DNA from: Tetzosporium hominis
Lineage (GTDB): Bacteria; Bacillota; Bacilli; Bacillales_A; Planococcaceae
NCBI RefSeq assembly: GCF_002265435.1
Contig: NZ_NOKQ01000187.1
Coordinates: forward strand, 62,001-126,000
Length of the DNA stretch: 64,000 nt
Direction: 5' to 3'
The notes under the pieces were generated by a model. That model was not told the origin of the DNA and made no database searches. It saw only the letters and a list, made by a program, of their open reading frames with translations. A program made the position numbers and the translations under genes. Position 1 is the stretch's first letter. Every line of letters begins with the position of its first letter. Positions 54,004-63,301 of the stretch are shown piece by piece.

Positions 54004-55325
54004 TGTGCATCCTCCTTAGCTAGCAAGTTAGAGCAGAGTTCTGTACCTTTTTCAAGAAGAGACTGACCCAAATGAATTGTCCCGTTCACACCTTTTGATT
54101 GGAAGTTTTCGAAATCAGGGTGCTTGCCTGCAATATCAATATATTGAGTAGAGTCGATTATGTTCCCTACCACGTTCGAAATATCTTCATCAGTTCCCGC
54201 AATGACGACATATGCATAATTACTCATTTGAGCTGGAGAAATCACCGCTGCATCCCAACCGAACGTCGACAAGATCCCTTTACAAAAGTCTACACGAGGT
54301 TTGCTTGCTTTGTAGTCACCGGCTTGTACGATGGCCACCTTTTCAGAAAGCGGTTGAAGGGATGCGCGAAGCTCTTCGAAAGGCTCGGCAAGACGTTTGT
54401 ATCCGTTGTCTTGAGAAACAACTGCAACAGCATCTGCAGGATTTGCATAGACCGTGGTGCCGATGAGGGCTTGCTTGCGTTTAGCCACGGCTTTTAGCTG
54501 AACTTCAAAGGAATTAGTTGATTGCAACTGCAACCATTCGTTTTGCTGCTGTTGAGTTTTCTCACTTAGTTCACTAAAAACTGTCCACGCTTTTTCAGCA
54601 AGTTGATCGGTCAACGATTCAATCGCATAAGCGCCCGCTGCCGGATCTTGAACTGCAGATACGAACGTTTCGTGCTCAATAATTTCTAAAATGTTTGCTG
54701 CAAGACGTTTGCTAAGTTCGGTCTCACCTGTCAGTTGATCAAACGGATAGACTGCCACTTCGTTGGCACCACCAAGAACTGCTGAAAACGCACTGTTCGC
54801 GCTTCGCAGTAGGTTGACCATTGGATCATATAAAGAATACGAGCGCAAAGACGTCTCAGCCACAACTTTTAAAGGAACTATGTCAAGCTTACGTGCATGA
54901 AGAAATGCGTTCCACAAGACGCGGGCTGCGCGAAGTTTGGCTATTTCCATGAAAAACTGCGTATCTAATGAAAAAGCTACTTTTTCAGGTGTAGTGCCGG
55001 CTTCGACCTTGTTATGTGCCTCAAGTAAAAATGCCACAAGCTCTGTGACTGCATCTGCCCCACGTTTATGCCACTCTCTTGTGTCTAGATCAACTTGTGT
55101 TCCAGGCTCTATAGCCTTCACACCTTCAGCTACCCAGACTTGTTGAAGCTTCAGAATTTGATCTTCTTGCTCTTTTGTTAATTCTGTATAAAGAGGTTCA
55201 ATCGTGATCATCTCAGGAGTTGCTGTCGTGAGTGATGACCAATCTTTTCCTCGTAACGATGAGGTGACAAGTTCTTTCCATTGTTCTAGTGTCTTTGATT
55301 CAAACGAGCTTGTAGAGTGTGCCAT
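54000..55325 (-). CDS. mutA: methylmalonyl-CoA mutase small subunit, shortened
   Basis: A 441-residue non-catalytic subunit. The start ([16 protein letters not shown]) and IEPLYTEL match the family, as do [21 protein letters not shown] and [17 protein letters not shown]. The front of the barrel seen in mutB ([23 protein letters not shown]) is missing between them, so the protein is clearly shorter than typical small subunits of about 600 residues. The B12 domain lacks the Asp-x-His-x-x-Gly motif, as expected for this subunit. GGGAGGAACAAC precedes the ATG. First gene of mutA-mutB-meaB. Confidence 0.88.
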   Translation of the reverse strand: MAHSTSSFESKTLEQWKELVTSSLRGKDWSSLTTATPEMITIEPLYTELTKEQEDQILKLQQVWVAEGVKAIEPGTQVDLDTREWHKRGADAVTELVAFLLEAHNKVEAGTTPEKVAFSLDTQFFMEIAKLRAARVLWNAFLHARKLDIVPLKVVAETSLRSYSLYDPMVNLLRSANSAFSAVLGGANEVAVYPFDQLTGETELSKRLAANILEIIEHETFVSAVQDPAAGAYAIESLTDQLAEKAWTVFSELSEKTQQQQNEWLQLQSTNSFEVQLKAVAKRKQALIGTTVYANPADAVAVVSQDNGYKRLAEPFEELRASLQPLSEKVAIVQAGDYKASKPRVDFCKGILSTFGWDAAVISPAQMSNYAYVVIAGTDEDISNVVGNIIDSTQYIDIAGKHPDFENFQSKGVNGTIHLGQSLLEKGTELCSNLLAKEDAQ

Positions 55326-55390
55326 GTTGTTCCTCCCTAACTTGAATGCGTTTTCATACCATTTCTAGTGTACTCTATTTTCTGGAATAG

Positions 55391-55417
55391 AAAAAGCCGT
55401 CCAACAAAGTGGACGGC
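55391..55417 (-). terminator. terminator of the bkd operon
   Basis: GCCGTCCA (55396-55403) pairs with TGGACGGC (55410-55417), six-base loop; the minus strand continues into TTTTT. It lies ten bases past the bkdB stop and before the mutA unit. Confidence 0.88.
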
Positions 55418-55426
55418 CCCTAAAAT

Positions 55427-56728
55427 TTAATAGACTGACGTGTTTTCTTTCGTCATGTTTTCTAGAATTTCTTTCACTCGTGCTAAGAAGCGGCCACATA
55501 CGAGACCATCAAGTACTCGGTGATCAAGAGATAGACACAAGTTGACCATGTCACGAGCTGCAATCATGCCACCGTCCATGATAACGGGACGTTTGACAAT
55601 AGACTCGACTTGAAGAATAGCTGCTTGTGGATAGTTGATGATTCCCATCGACTGTACAGATCCGAATGAACCTGTATTGTTGACTGTGAATGTACCACCT
55701 TGCATATCGTCAGATTTCAATTTACCAGCACGGACTTTGCCTGCCAGTTCGTTGATCTCACGTGCGATCCCTTTAATCGTCTTTTCATCTGCATGCTTGA
55801 TAACCGGCACATACAACGCATCTTCCGTCGCAACTGCGATAGAGATGTTGATGTCTTTTTTCTGGATGATCTTGTCGCCTGCCCACATAGAGTTCATCAT
55901 TGGGAATTCTTTTAACGCTTGTGCAACGGCTTTAACGAAGAAAGCGAAGTACGTGACGTTGAATCCTTCTTTTTGCTTGAACTCGTTTTTGATGGAGTCG
56001 CGATACTGAACTAAGTTCGTCACGTCCACTTCAATCATTGTCCATGCATGCGGTGCCTCGTGCTTACTGCGAAGCATGTTGGCAGCAATTGCTTTACGGA
56101 TACCTGTAACTGGGATTTCCACGTCACCTGGTAGTGTCGGGATATCTTGTTTAGGTGCCGCTGGAGCTTCTTTAGCAACTGGAGCTGCTTGTGGAGCTTC
56201 CGGTTGACTCGGAGCTGCTGGTGTTTCTTGTGCTTGAGGAATCTCACCAGAATCGATAATCTTTTGAAGATCTTTTCGAGTGATACGTCCTTCTTTACCA
56301 GAGCCTGATACTAAAGCTAAGTCAATTCCGTGCTCGCCTGCCATTTTTAAAACAGCTGGAGAGAAACGACCGCCACCTGCAGGGCGTTCTACTTTCGCAG
56401 GAGTTGCTGGTTGCGCATCCTGTTTAGGTGTTTCCTGAGGGGGCTCTTCTTTAGTCGGTGCAGGAGTGGCTTCTTCTGTAGCCCCACCCTCCGTCTCAAT
56501 CGTACAAACGACTTCGCCTACCGCTAATGTATCTCCTTCTGAAGCAATCAATTCCTTGATCACGCCAGTAAATGAAGAAGGAATCTCAGCAGTGACTTTA
56601 TCTGTGTTTACTTCAGCAAGTGGATCGTATTTGTTGACGTGGTCGCCAGGTGCAACCAACCATTTGTCAATGGTCCCTTCCGTCACACTCTCTCCGAGCT
56701 GAGGCATTTTGATTTGTTCAAGTGCCAT
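55427..56728 (-). CDS. bkdB: branched-chain 2-oxoacid dehydrogenase E2 (dihydrolipoyl acyltransferase)
   Basis: A 433-residue E2: lipoyl domain at 1-78 with the lipoylated Lys44 in VNTDKVTAE, an Ala/Pro-rich linker, a peripheral subunit-binding domain (RFSPAVLKMAGEHGIDL) at about 121-155, a second Pro/Ala linker, and the catalytic domain ending in the acyltransferase motif SLDHRVLDG. It passes the acyl group to CoA. Last gene of the bkd operon, 15 bases after bkdAB, followed by a terminator. Confidence 0.95.
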   Translation of the reverse strand: MALEQIKMPQLGESVTEGTIDKWLVAPGDHVNKYDPLAEVNTDKVTAEIPSSFTGVIKELIASEGDTLAVGEVVCTIETEGGATEEATPAPTKEEPPQETPKQDAQPATPAKVERPAGGGRFSPAVLKMAGEHGIDLALVSGSGKEGRITRKDLQKIIDSGEIPQAQETPAAPSQPEAPQAAPVAKEAPAAPKQDIPTLPGDVEIPVTGIRKAIAANMLRSKHEAPHAWTMIEVDVTNLVQYRDSIKNEFKQKEGFNVTYFAFFVKAVAQALKEFPMMNSMWAGDKIIQKKDINISIAVATEDALYVPVIKHADEKTIKGIAREINELAGKVRAGKLKSDDMQGGTFTVNNTGSFGSVQSMGIINYPQAAILQVESIVKRPVIMDGGMIAARDMVNLCLSLDHRVLDGLVCGRFLARVKEILENMTKENTSVY

Positions 56729-56743
56729 AGTAGTTCCTCCTTT

Positions 56744-57727
56744 TTAGAATTCTGCAAGCTCGCGCATTGCTTTTTCTACTTTATCTGGGTTGATCATAAA
56801 GAATTTCTCCATCGTCGGAGCATAAGGCATTGCAGGAACATCTGGTCCAGCAAGACGTTGAACAGGAGCGTCTAAGTCGAATAGGCAGTTCTCAGCGATG
56901 ATAGCTGCGACTTCTGACATGATGCTTCCTTCTTTGTTGTCTTCTGTTACAAGAAGTACTTTTCCTGTTTTAGAAGCCGCTTCGATAATGCCTTCTTTAT
57001 CTAATGGATACACGGTGCGTAAATCAACAACGTGAGCTGAGATACCGTCTTTTTCAAGACGTTCAGCAGCTTGAAGTGCAAAGTGAACCGCTAAACCGTA
57101 AGTGATGACCGTGATGTCTTCTCCTTCACGTTTCACATCTACTTTCCCAATTTCGATTGTGTAATCTTCTGTTGGAACTTCGCCTTTAATTAGTCGGTAT
57201 GCACGCTTGTGTTCGAAGAATAAAACTGGATCTTCGTCACGAATTGCCGCTTTTAAGAGACCTTTCGCATCGTAAGGAGTTGACGGAATCACGATTTTTA
57301 AACCAGGTTGGTTTGCAAATACCGCCTCTACAGATTGTGAGTGGTACAATGCCCCGTGAATTCCTCCACCGAATGGTGCACGAATAACCATTGGACAAGT
57401 CCAGTCATTGTTAGAGCGGTATCGAATACGAGCCGCTTCCGAGATGATTTGATTGACTGCAGGCATAATAAAGTCTGCAAACTGCATTTCTGCGATAGGA
57501 CGAAGACCATACATGGCAGCACCGATTCCTACTCCAGCAATTGCTGATTCTGCAAGGGGTGTATCCAGTACGCGGTACTCTCCAAATTGATCATAAAGAC
57601 CGTTTGTCGCTTTAAATACGCCGCCTTTACGGCCAACGTCTTCTCCAAGAACGAATACGCGCTCATCACGTTCCATCTCTTCTTTCATCGCAAGTGTGAT
57701 GGCATCAATATAAGACATGATTGGCAT
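56744..57727 (-). CDS. bkdAB: branched-chain 2-oxoacid dehydrogenase E1 beta
   Basis: A 327-residue transketolase-type beta subunit. FVLGEDVGRKGGVFKAT, DTPLAESAIAGVGIGAAMYG and QFADFIMPAVNQI are E1-beta landmarks. With the alpha subunit it decarboxylates the keto acids of Leu, Ile and Val. Its ATG overlaps the alpha stop by one base, so translation is coupled. A GCGACAAC stretch and GGAGG upstream provide the ribosome site. Confidence 0.95.
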   Translation of the reverse strand: MPIMSYIDAITLAMKEEMERDERVFVLGEDVGRKGGVFKATNGLYDQFGEYRVLDTPLAESAIAGVGIGAAMYGLRPIAEMQFADFIMPAVNQIISEAARIRYRSNNDWTCPMVIRAPFGGGIHGALYHSQSVEAVFANQPGLKIVIPSTPYDAKGLLKAAIRDEDPVLFFEHKRAYRLIKGEVPTEDYTIEIGKVDVKREGEDITVITYGLAVHFALQAAERLEKDGISAHVVDLRTVYPLDKEGIIEAASKTGKVLLVTEDNKEGSIMSEVAAIIAENCLFDLDAPVQRLAGPDVPAMPYAPTMEKFFMINPDKVEKAMRELAEF

Positions 57728-58731
57728 TAGTTGTCGCCTCCTTGCTCAGCATATACATGTTTCAGTGCATCTTCTGGAGCAGCATACGGTGCATTTTCAG
57801 CATAATCCGTTGCTTCGTTGACTTCTTTCATGATGCGGTCGTTCAGTTCTTTTTCAGACTCGTCAGTTAAGATTCCGTTTTCTTTCAAGTACGCGGCAAA
57901 TGACAAGATTGGATCCAGCTTTTTACCTTCTTCGATTTCTTCAGCTGATTTGTACTGGCGGTCATCATCATCTGATGAGTGAGCCGTCAAACGGAATGTT
58001 ACGGCTTCGATTAGAGAAGGACCTTCCCCGTTTCGTGCGCGCTCTACCGCTTCTTTCATAACACGGTACACTTCGATTGGATCTTTTCCGTCCACTTCAA
58101 ATCCAGGCATGCCGTAAGCAATGGCACGGTCAGCAATGTTCTTACTTGCTACTTGGCGGTCAAACGGTACAGAAATTGCATATTTGTTGTTCTCTACCAT
58201 TGTGATACATGGAAGCTTATGAACTCCAGCGAAGTTAAGACCTTCGTGGAAATCCCCTTGGTTAGAAGAACCTTCTCCAAGTGTTACAAAGGATACGAAA
58301 TCTTTTTTCTCAATTTTTGCTGCAAGAGCCACCCCAACTGCATGAGGAACTTGAGTCGTAACCGGCGAAGAACCTGTCAAGATACGGTTCTTCTTCTGAC
58401 CAAAGTGACCTGGCATTTGACGACCACCTGAGTTTGGGTCTTCAGCTTTAGCAAATGCAGAAAGCATCAAGTCACGAGCTGTCATACCAAAGTGAAGAAC
58501 AACACCCATGTCACGGTAGTAAGGTGCGATATAATCTTTTTCTGTGTCTAGAGCATATGCAGCACCAACTTGAGCTGCCTCTTGTCCTTGACAAGAAATA
58601 ACGAATGGAATTTTACCAGCGCGGTTTAGTAACCACATACGCTCATCGATCCGACGTGCAAGCAACATCGTCTCGTACATTTTTAATACGTCATCATTTG
58701 TAAGTCCAACTTGTTCATGACGAGTAGTCAT
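57727..58731 (-). CDS. bkdAA: branched-chain 2-oxoacid dehydrogenase E1 alpha
   Basis: A 334-residue thiamine-diphosphate subunit. The cofactor motif starts at GEGSSNQGDFHEGLNFA and ends ENNKYAIS. A phosphorylation-loop-like RLTAHSSDDDDRQY is also visible. It carries out the decarboxylation and acyl transfer to lipoate. It lies between lpdV (14-base gap) and bkdAB (one-base overlap). Confidence 0.95.
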   Translation of the reverse strand: MTTRHEQVGLTNDDVLKMYETMLLARRIDERMWLLNRAGKIPFVISCQGQEAAQVGAAYALDTEKDYIAPYYRDMGVVLHFGMTARDLMLSAFAKAEDPNSGGRQMPGHFGQKKNRILTGSSPVTTQVPHAVGVALAAKIEKKDFVSFVTLGEGSSNQGDFHEGLNFAGVHKLPCITMVENNKYAISVPFDRQVASKNIADRAIAYGMPGFEVDGKDPIEVYRVMKEAVERARNGEGPSLIEAVTFRLTAHSSDDDDRQYKSAEEIEEGKKLDPILSFAAYLKENGILTDESEKELNDRIMKEVNEATDYAENAPYAAPEDALKHVYAEQGGDN

Positions 58732-58745
58732 TTCAGTTCCTCCTT

Positions 58746-60173
58746 TTAGCTGTGGATGGCTTTGCCGTCGACTGCAAGAGCAGCCTCTCCCATAATTTCA
58801 GAAAGCGTTGGGTGTGGGTGAACGGTAGAACCGATTTCCCAAGGAGTTGCATCTAGAACCATCGCAAGGCCAGCTTCAGAAATCAAGTCGGTTGCATGTG
58901 GTCCAATCATGTGGACTCCTAAAATGTCATTTGTATCTTTATCTGCAATTATCTTTACAAATCCATCAGATTCTCCATAAACAAGAGCTTTTCCGATAGC
59001 TTTGAAAGAGAACTTACCAGTTTTCACGTTGAAGCCGCGCTCTTTTGCTTGTGCTTCTGTCATTCCGACACTTGAAGCTTCTGGATTCGAGTAGATGCAG
59101 CGAGCTACTTTTTCCGTATCCATTGCATGTACTTCTTCCCCGGCAATGTGTTCAACAGCTGTGATACCTTCATGACTCGCTACGTGAGCAAGCTGAAGTC
59201 CTCCGATCACATCTCCGATTGCGTAGATATGAGATTCTTTTGTCTGATACGTATCTGACACTTGGATGAAGCCTTTTTCAATAACGATATCCGTGTTCTC
59301 GATTCCAATGTTTTCAACATTTGCTTGGCGACCGACAGATACGAGCATCTTCTCAGCTTGAAACGACTGATTCTCACCTTTGATTTCGGCTTGAATCGTA
59401 ACGCCATTGTCTAGTGAGAGTGTTTCAGGCATCACTTTTGCAGATGTAATGATTGTGATTCCTTTTTTCTCAAGAATCTTTTTCATTTCTTTTGAAATCG
59501 CATCGTCTTCCGTAGGGATAATACGGTCTGCGTATTCAATAACTGTTACTTCGACTCCGAAATCGTGAAGCATTGAAGCCCACTCGATTCCGATAACGCC
59601 TCCACCTACGATGATGATAGATTTCGGAAGCTCTTTCATTTCAAGTGCTTCATCAGAAGTCATGACGAATTCGCCGTCAATTGTAAGACCTGGAAGCGTG
59701 CGTGGTCGTGATCCTGTAGCAAGAACGACGTTCTTCGGAATCAACATTTCGTTTTCTTCACCATTGTTCATCTCAACAGAAATGGTACCACCTGGAGAAG
59801 GACTAAAGATAGACGGTCCGAGCATGCGTCCTGTTCCTTCAAATACATCAATCTTGCCTTTTTTCATTAGACCTTGTACACCTTGGTGCAGTTGGTCGAC
59901 GATTGATTGTTTACGTTTCTGGACAGCGCTGAAGTCAAGTGTGACATCCCCTGTCACAACACCAAATTCATGTGCGCGGTCTTTCGCTGTATGGTAGACC
60001 TCTGCAGAACGCAAAAGGGCTTTACTTGGAATACATCCTTTATGTAGGCATGTTCCGCCTAATTTTCCTTTTTCAACGATGGCTGTTTTCAGGCCAAGTT
60101 GTGCTGCACGAATCGCAGCCACATAACCGCCTGTTCCACCACCAAGTATGACCACATCATACTCTTTTGCCAT
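58746..60173 (-). CDS. lpdV: dihydrolipoyl dehydrogenase of the bkd complex
   Basis: A 475-residue flavoenzyme that reoxidises lipoyl groups with NAD+. FAD motif VVILGGGTGGYVAAI, redox pair in GGTCLHKGCIPSKALL, NAD motif IIIVGGGVIGIEWAS, and the C-terminal His-Glu pair in HPHPTLSEIMGEA. It is named LpdV because it lies between buk and bkdAA in the branched-chain operon; a separate pdhD is expected elsewhere. Confidence 0.95.
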   Translation of the reverse strand: MAKEYDVVILGGGTGGYVAAIRAAQLGLKTAIVEKGKLGGTCLHKGCIPSKALLRSAEVYHTAKDRAHEFGVVTGDVTLDFSAVQKRKQSIVDQLHQGVQGLMKKGKIDVFEGTGRMLGPSIFSPSPGGTISVEMNNGEENEMLIPKNVVLATGSRPRTLPGLTIDGEFVMTSDEALEMKELPKSIIIVGGGVIGIEWASMLHDFGVEVTVIEYADRIIPTEDDAISKEMKKILEKKGITIITSAKVMPETLSLDNGVTIQAEIKGENQSFQAEKMLVSVGRQANVENIGIENTDIVIEKGFIQVSDTYQTKESHIYAIGDVIGGLQLAHVASHEGITAVEHIAGEEVHAMDTEKVARCIYSNPEASSVGMTEAQAKERGFNVKTGKFSFKAIGKALVYGESDGFVKIIADKDTNDILGVHMIGPHATDLISEAGLAMVLDATPWEIGSTVHPHPTLSEIMGEAALAVDGKAIHS

Positions 60174-60187
60174 GGGAAATCCCTCCT

Positions 60188-61264
60188 TTAGTTCGGATAA
60201 TGCTTCGGTTGCTCTTCGCCACTTAACACGCGGTAAGCACCTTCAGCTAGAGCTTGTAGTTCATCTTCTCCTGGATACGTTACAACGTCTGCAATCCAGC
60301 TGATTCTACTTGCGATCTCTTGGACAAATGCTTTGCCGTAAGCAAGACCACCTGTTAATAAAATCGCGTCGACTTTTCCAGACAAAACGGCACTCTGAGC
60401 ACCGATTTCTTTTGCGACTTGATAGGCCATAGCGTCATAAATCAACTTCGCTTCTTTATCGCCTTGTTCGATACGCTTTTCGACCGTCACCGCATCGTTT
60501 GTGCCCAAATAACTGACCAGACCACCTTGACCCACGATGAGTTTCATGACTTCATGCTGGTAGTACTGACCCGAAAAACATAGCTCGATTAAGTCTCCAA
60601 TCGGCACACTTCCCGCACGTTCAGGACTGAAAGGTCCATCACCATGAAGACCATTGTTTACGTCGATCACTTTTCCTAAATGGTGTGTACCGACCGTTAT
60701 TCCACCGCCCATATGGACGACGATGAGAGATAACGAATCATACGGTTTGCCTACTTCTTTTGCATAGCGTCGCGCCACAGCCTTCTGGTTTAACGCATGA
60801 AAAATAGAACGACGTTCAAGCTTTGCTGTACCGGACACACGTGCAAGTTCTTGCATTTCATCTACGACGACTGGATCGACGATATATGCGGGAATATTTA
60901 AGCCTTTAGCTATCTCGTTGGCAATGATGCCCCCTAGGTTTGATGCATGTTGCCCAGAATAGCCGATGCGCAGGTCTTCAAGCATTTGCTCGTTGACTTC
61001 ATACGTGCCGCCTTCGATAGGGCGTAACAGGCCCCCGCGTCCGCACACAGCGGACAAGCGGGAGATATTCATTTGTTCTTCATCCAGGGCCTGTAAGATC
61101 ATATCTTTACGAAATGCAAATTGATCGATAATTGATGGAAACTTTTCGATTTCTTCTGTTTTGTGGCGAATCGTTTTTTCAAATAGCAATTGTTCATTTT
61201 CATAAATGCCGATCTTCGTGGAGGTTGAACCTGGATTCAGGACAAGTATTCGATAAGGTTCCAT
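60188..61264 (-). CDS. buk: branched-chain/butyrate kinase
   Basis: A 358-residue kinase of the acetate/butyrate kinase fold. [17 protein letters not shown] at the start, [23 protein letters not shown] and [10 protein letters not shown] are landmarks. It converts isobutyryl- or isovaleryl-phosphate plus ADP to the acid and ATP, after Ptb makes the acyl phosphate. Gaps to bcd and lpdV are 23 and 14 bases, with an AATGG-ATG start. Confidence 0.93.
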   Translation of the reverse strand: MEPYRILVLNPGSTSTKIGIYENEQLLFEKTIRHKTEEIEKFPSIIDQFAFRKDMILQALDEEQMNISRLSAVCGRGGLLRPIEGGTYEVNEQMLEDLRIGYSGQHASNLGGIIANEIAKGLNIPAYIVDPVVVDEMQELARVSGTAKLERRSIFHALNQKAVARRYAKEVGKPYDSLSLIVVHMGGGITVGTHHLGKVIDVNNGLHGDGPFSPERAGSVPIGDLIELCFSGQYYQHEVMKLIVGQGGLVSYLGTNDAVTVEKRIEQGDKEAKLIYDAMAYQVAKEIGAQSAVLSGKVDAILLTGGLAYGKAFVQEIASRISWIADVVTYPGEDELQALAEGAYRVLSGEEQPKHYPN

Positions 61265-61287
61265 TTGTAATGCCTCCCCAGAGTTGA

Positions 61288-62382
61288 TTAGCGATTTGTT
61301 AAAGAGTGTTTTCCATTCTGTAAGAACTGACGGCGTGATTTAGCCATACGAGCGATGCGCTCTTCAGCTAAGCGATCTGCAGCAGCATATGACGCAATGC
61401 CTTCTGCTTTAGAGATTTCAAAAATACGAGTGATTGTATCGTAAATTCCTTCAACGCGTTTCATAGCGCGCTCACGATTGTAACCATTCAATTCATCCGC
61501 AACGTTCATAACCCCACCTGAGTTAATTACGTAGTCTGGTGCGTAAACGATACCTAGTTCAGCAAGCTTGTCGCCGTGACGTGGTTCTTTCAATTGGTTG
61601 TTTGCAGCACCTGCTACAACTTTCGCTTTCAATTGTGGAATCGTGTCATCGTTAATGATTGCCCCAAGAGCACATGGTGCAAAGATATCGACGTCTTGTG
61701 AATAGATTTCAGATACATCTACTTGAGTTGCGCCGAATTCTTTCACTGCACGGTCAACAGAAGCTTGGTTGATGTCTGCTACTGTCAAGATTGCGCCTTC
61801 TTTATGAAGGAAGTCACATAGTTTGTATGCTACGTTTCCAACACCTTGGACAGCTACTTTTTTACCTTCAAGTGAATCCGAACCAAAAGCTTCCATTGCA
61901 GCTGCTTTCATTCCCATGTACACACCGTAAGCTGTTACTGGAGATGGGTTACCAGAAGAGCCGAATGCAGGCGAGATACCAGTTACATAGTTTGTTTCTT
62001 CGTGGATTAGGTCCATATCCGCAACAGTCGTACCAACATCTTCTGCTGTGATGTAGCGTCCGTTTAGACCTTGGATGAAACGACCGAATGCACGGAACAT
62101 CTCTTCGTTTTTATCTTTTAGTGGATCGCCGATAATTACAGTTTTCCCTCCGCCCAAGTTAAGCCCTGCTGCAGCATTTTTATATGTCATTCCTTTTGCT
62201 AGGCGCAGTGCATCTTCAATTGCTTCTTCTTCTGTAGCATAGTTCCACATACGTGTTCCACCTAGAGCTGGTCCAAGAGTTGTATCGTGAATTGCGATTA
62301 TTGCTTTTAGTCCTGAAGTTTTGTCCTGACAGAAAATCAATTGCTCGTAATCATAAGTCTCCATATATTTGAAAATTTCCAT
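61288..62382 (-). CDS. bcd: leucine (branched-chain amino acid) dehydrogenase
   Basis: A 364-residue NAD+ enzyme that oxidatively deaminates Leu, Val and Ile to keto acids for the bkd complex. Catalytic Lys80 lies in [15 protein letters not shown]; the NAD motif is [13 protein letters not shown]. The start at 62382 has TTGGAGGAATTACAA upstream; 12 residues of the longer frame overlap ptb and are not family-like. It lies between ptb and buk. Confidence 0.95.
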   Translation of the reverse strand: MEIFKYMETYDYEQLIFCQDKTSGLKAIIAIHDTTLGPALGGTRMWNYATEEEAIEDALRLAKGMTYKNAAAGLNLGGGKTVIIGDPLKDKNEEMFRAFGRFIQGLNGRYITAEDVGTTVADMDLIHEETNYVTGISPAFGSSGNPSPVTAYGVYMGMKAAAMEAFGSDSLEGKKVAVQGVGNVAYKLCDFLHKEGAILTVADINQASVDRAVKEFGATQVDVSEIYSQDVDIFAPCALGAIINDDTIPQLKAKVVAGAANNQLKEPRHGDKLAELGIVYAPDYVINSGGVMNVADELNGYNRERAMKRVEGIYDTITRIFEISKAEGIASYAAADRLAEERIARMAKSRRQFLQNGKHSLTNR

Positions 62383-62404
62383 TTGTAATTCCTCCAATAG
62401 TAGT

Positions 62405-63289
62405 TTAGTATGCGGCAAGCGCTATTGAATATAATTTGCTTTCTGCACTGTCGGCGCGTGAAGTCAGTACGATAGGTACCTTAGCACCTTCAATGACTGC
62501 TCCGACTTTGGCATGAGCAAAGTACATAAACGATTTGTATAGAATGTTTCCAGCTTCAATGTTTGGCACGACTAAAATGTCCGCGTGTCCAGCGGCTTGT
62601 GATTCAATCCCTTTCGCTTTTGCGGAAGCAACAGAAATCGCGTTGTCAAAAGCAAGAGGGCCTTCAACTGTACAGCCTGAAATTTGACCTCGTTGGTTCA
62701 TCATCGTCAGCAATGCCGCATCCGTACTTGACGGCATGGACGGATTCACAACCTCTACCGCACTTAGGGGCGAGACAATCGGATGACTGATTCCGATCCT
62801 GTGTGCTACTGAAACTGCATTGACGATGATATCTTTCTTCTGTTTTAAATCAGGAGCAATGTTCATCGCGGCATCTGTAACAAATAATAGCCGGTCAAAG
62901 TCCGGAAACTCGAAGACGGCTACATGCGAAATCGTCTTGCCTGTTTTTAGACCCGTGTCATCGCGAAGTACTTCTCGAAGAAGCGCCGCTGTATCCACGT
63001 GACCTTTCATCAGTGCATCTGCTTGTCCTTTCCCTGCAGCTTGAGCAGCCTCTCGAACAGCGAGCTGTGGTGACGGGCTAAAGCGAACTTCAACATCTTC
63101 ATGTTTCGGCATTAGTTCCGAAAAACTAGCAAAAGATTCTTCTGTATCAAATAAGATAAATTTCGCCAATTGATGATAAAGAGCCTGTTTCACTGCTTCT
63201 AAAACTTCTTTGTCCGCAGCACATGCAATAGCAATGGTTTTCTTTTCTCGTGCTGCACTTTGTTTTAGTAGTTCATCAAATGTTTTCAT
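62405..63289 (-). CDS. ptb: phosphate butyryltransferase (branched acyl-CoA)
   Basis: A 294-residue phosphotransacylase that makes acyl phosphate from branched acyl-CoA for Buk. Landmarks: [42 protein letters not shown] and [16 protein letters not shown]-like segments. I used the ATG at 63289 because AGGAGG lies six bases upstream; a GTG at 63295 overlaps that site. It is the first structural gene of the operon and starts only 12 bases after bkdR stops. Confidence 0.93.
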   Translation of the reverse strand: MKTFDELLKQSAAREKKTIAIACAADKEVLEAVKQALYHQLAKFILFDTEESFASFSELMPKHEDVEVRFSPSPQLAVREAAQAAGKGQADALMKGHVDTAALLREVLRDDTGLKTGKTISHVAVFEFPDFDRLLFVTDAAMNIAPDLKQKKDIIVNAVSVAHRIGISHPIVSPLSAVEVVNPSMPSSTDAALLTMMNQRGQISGCTVEGPLAFDNAISVASAKAKGIESQAAGHADILVVPNIEAGNILYKSFMYFAHAKVGAVIEGAKVPIVLTSRADSAESKLYSIALAAY

Positions 63290-63301
63290 CGTCACCCTCC
63301 T

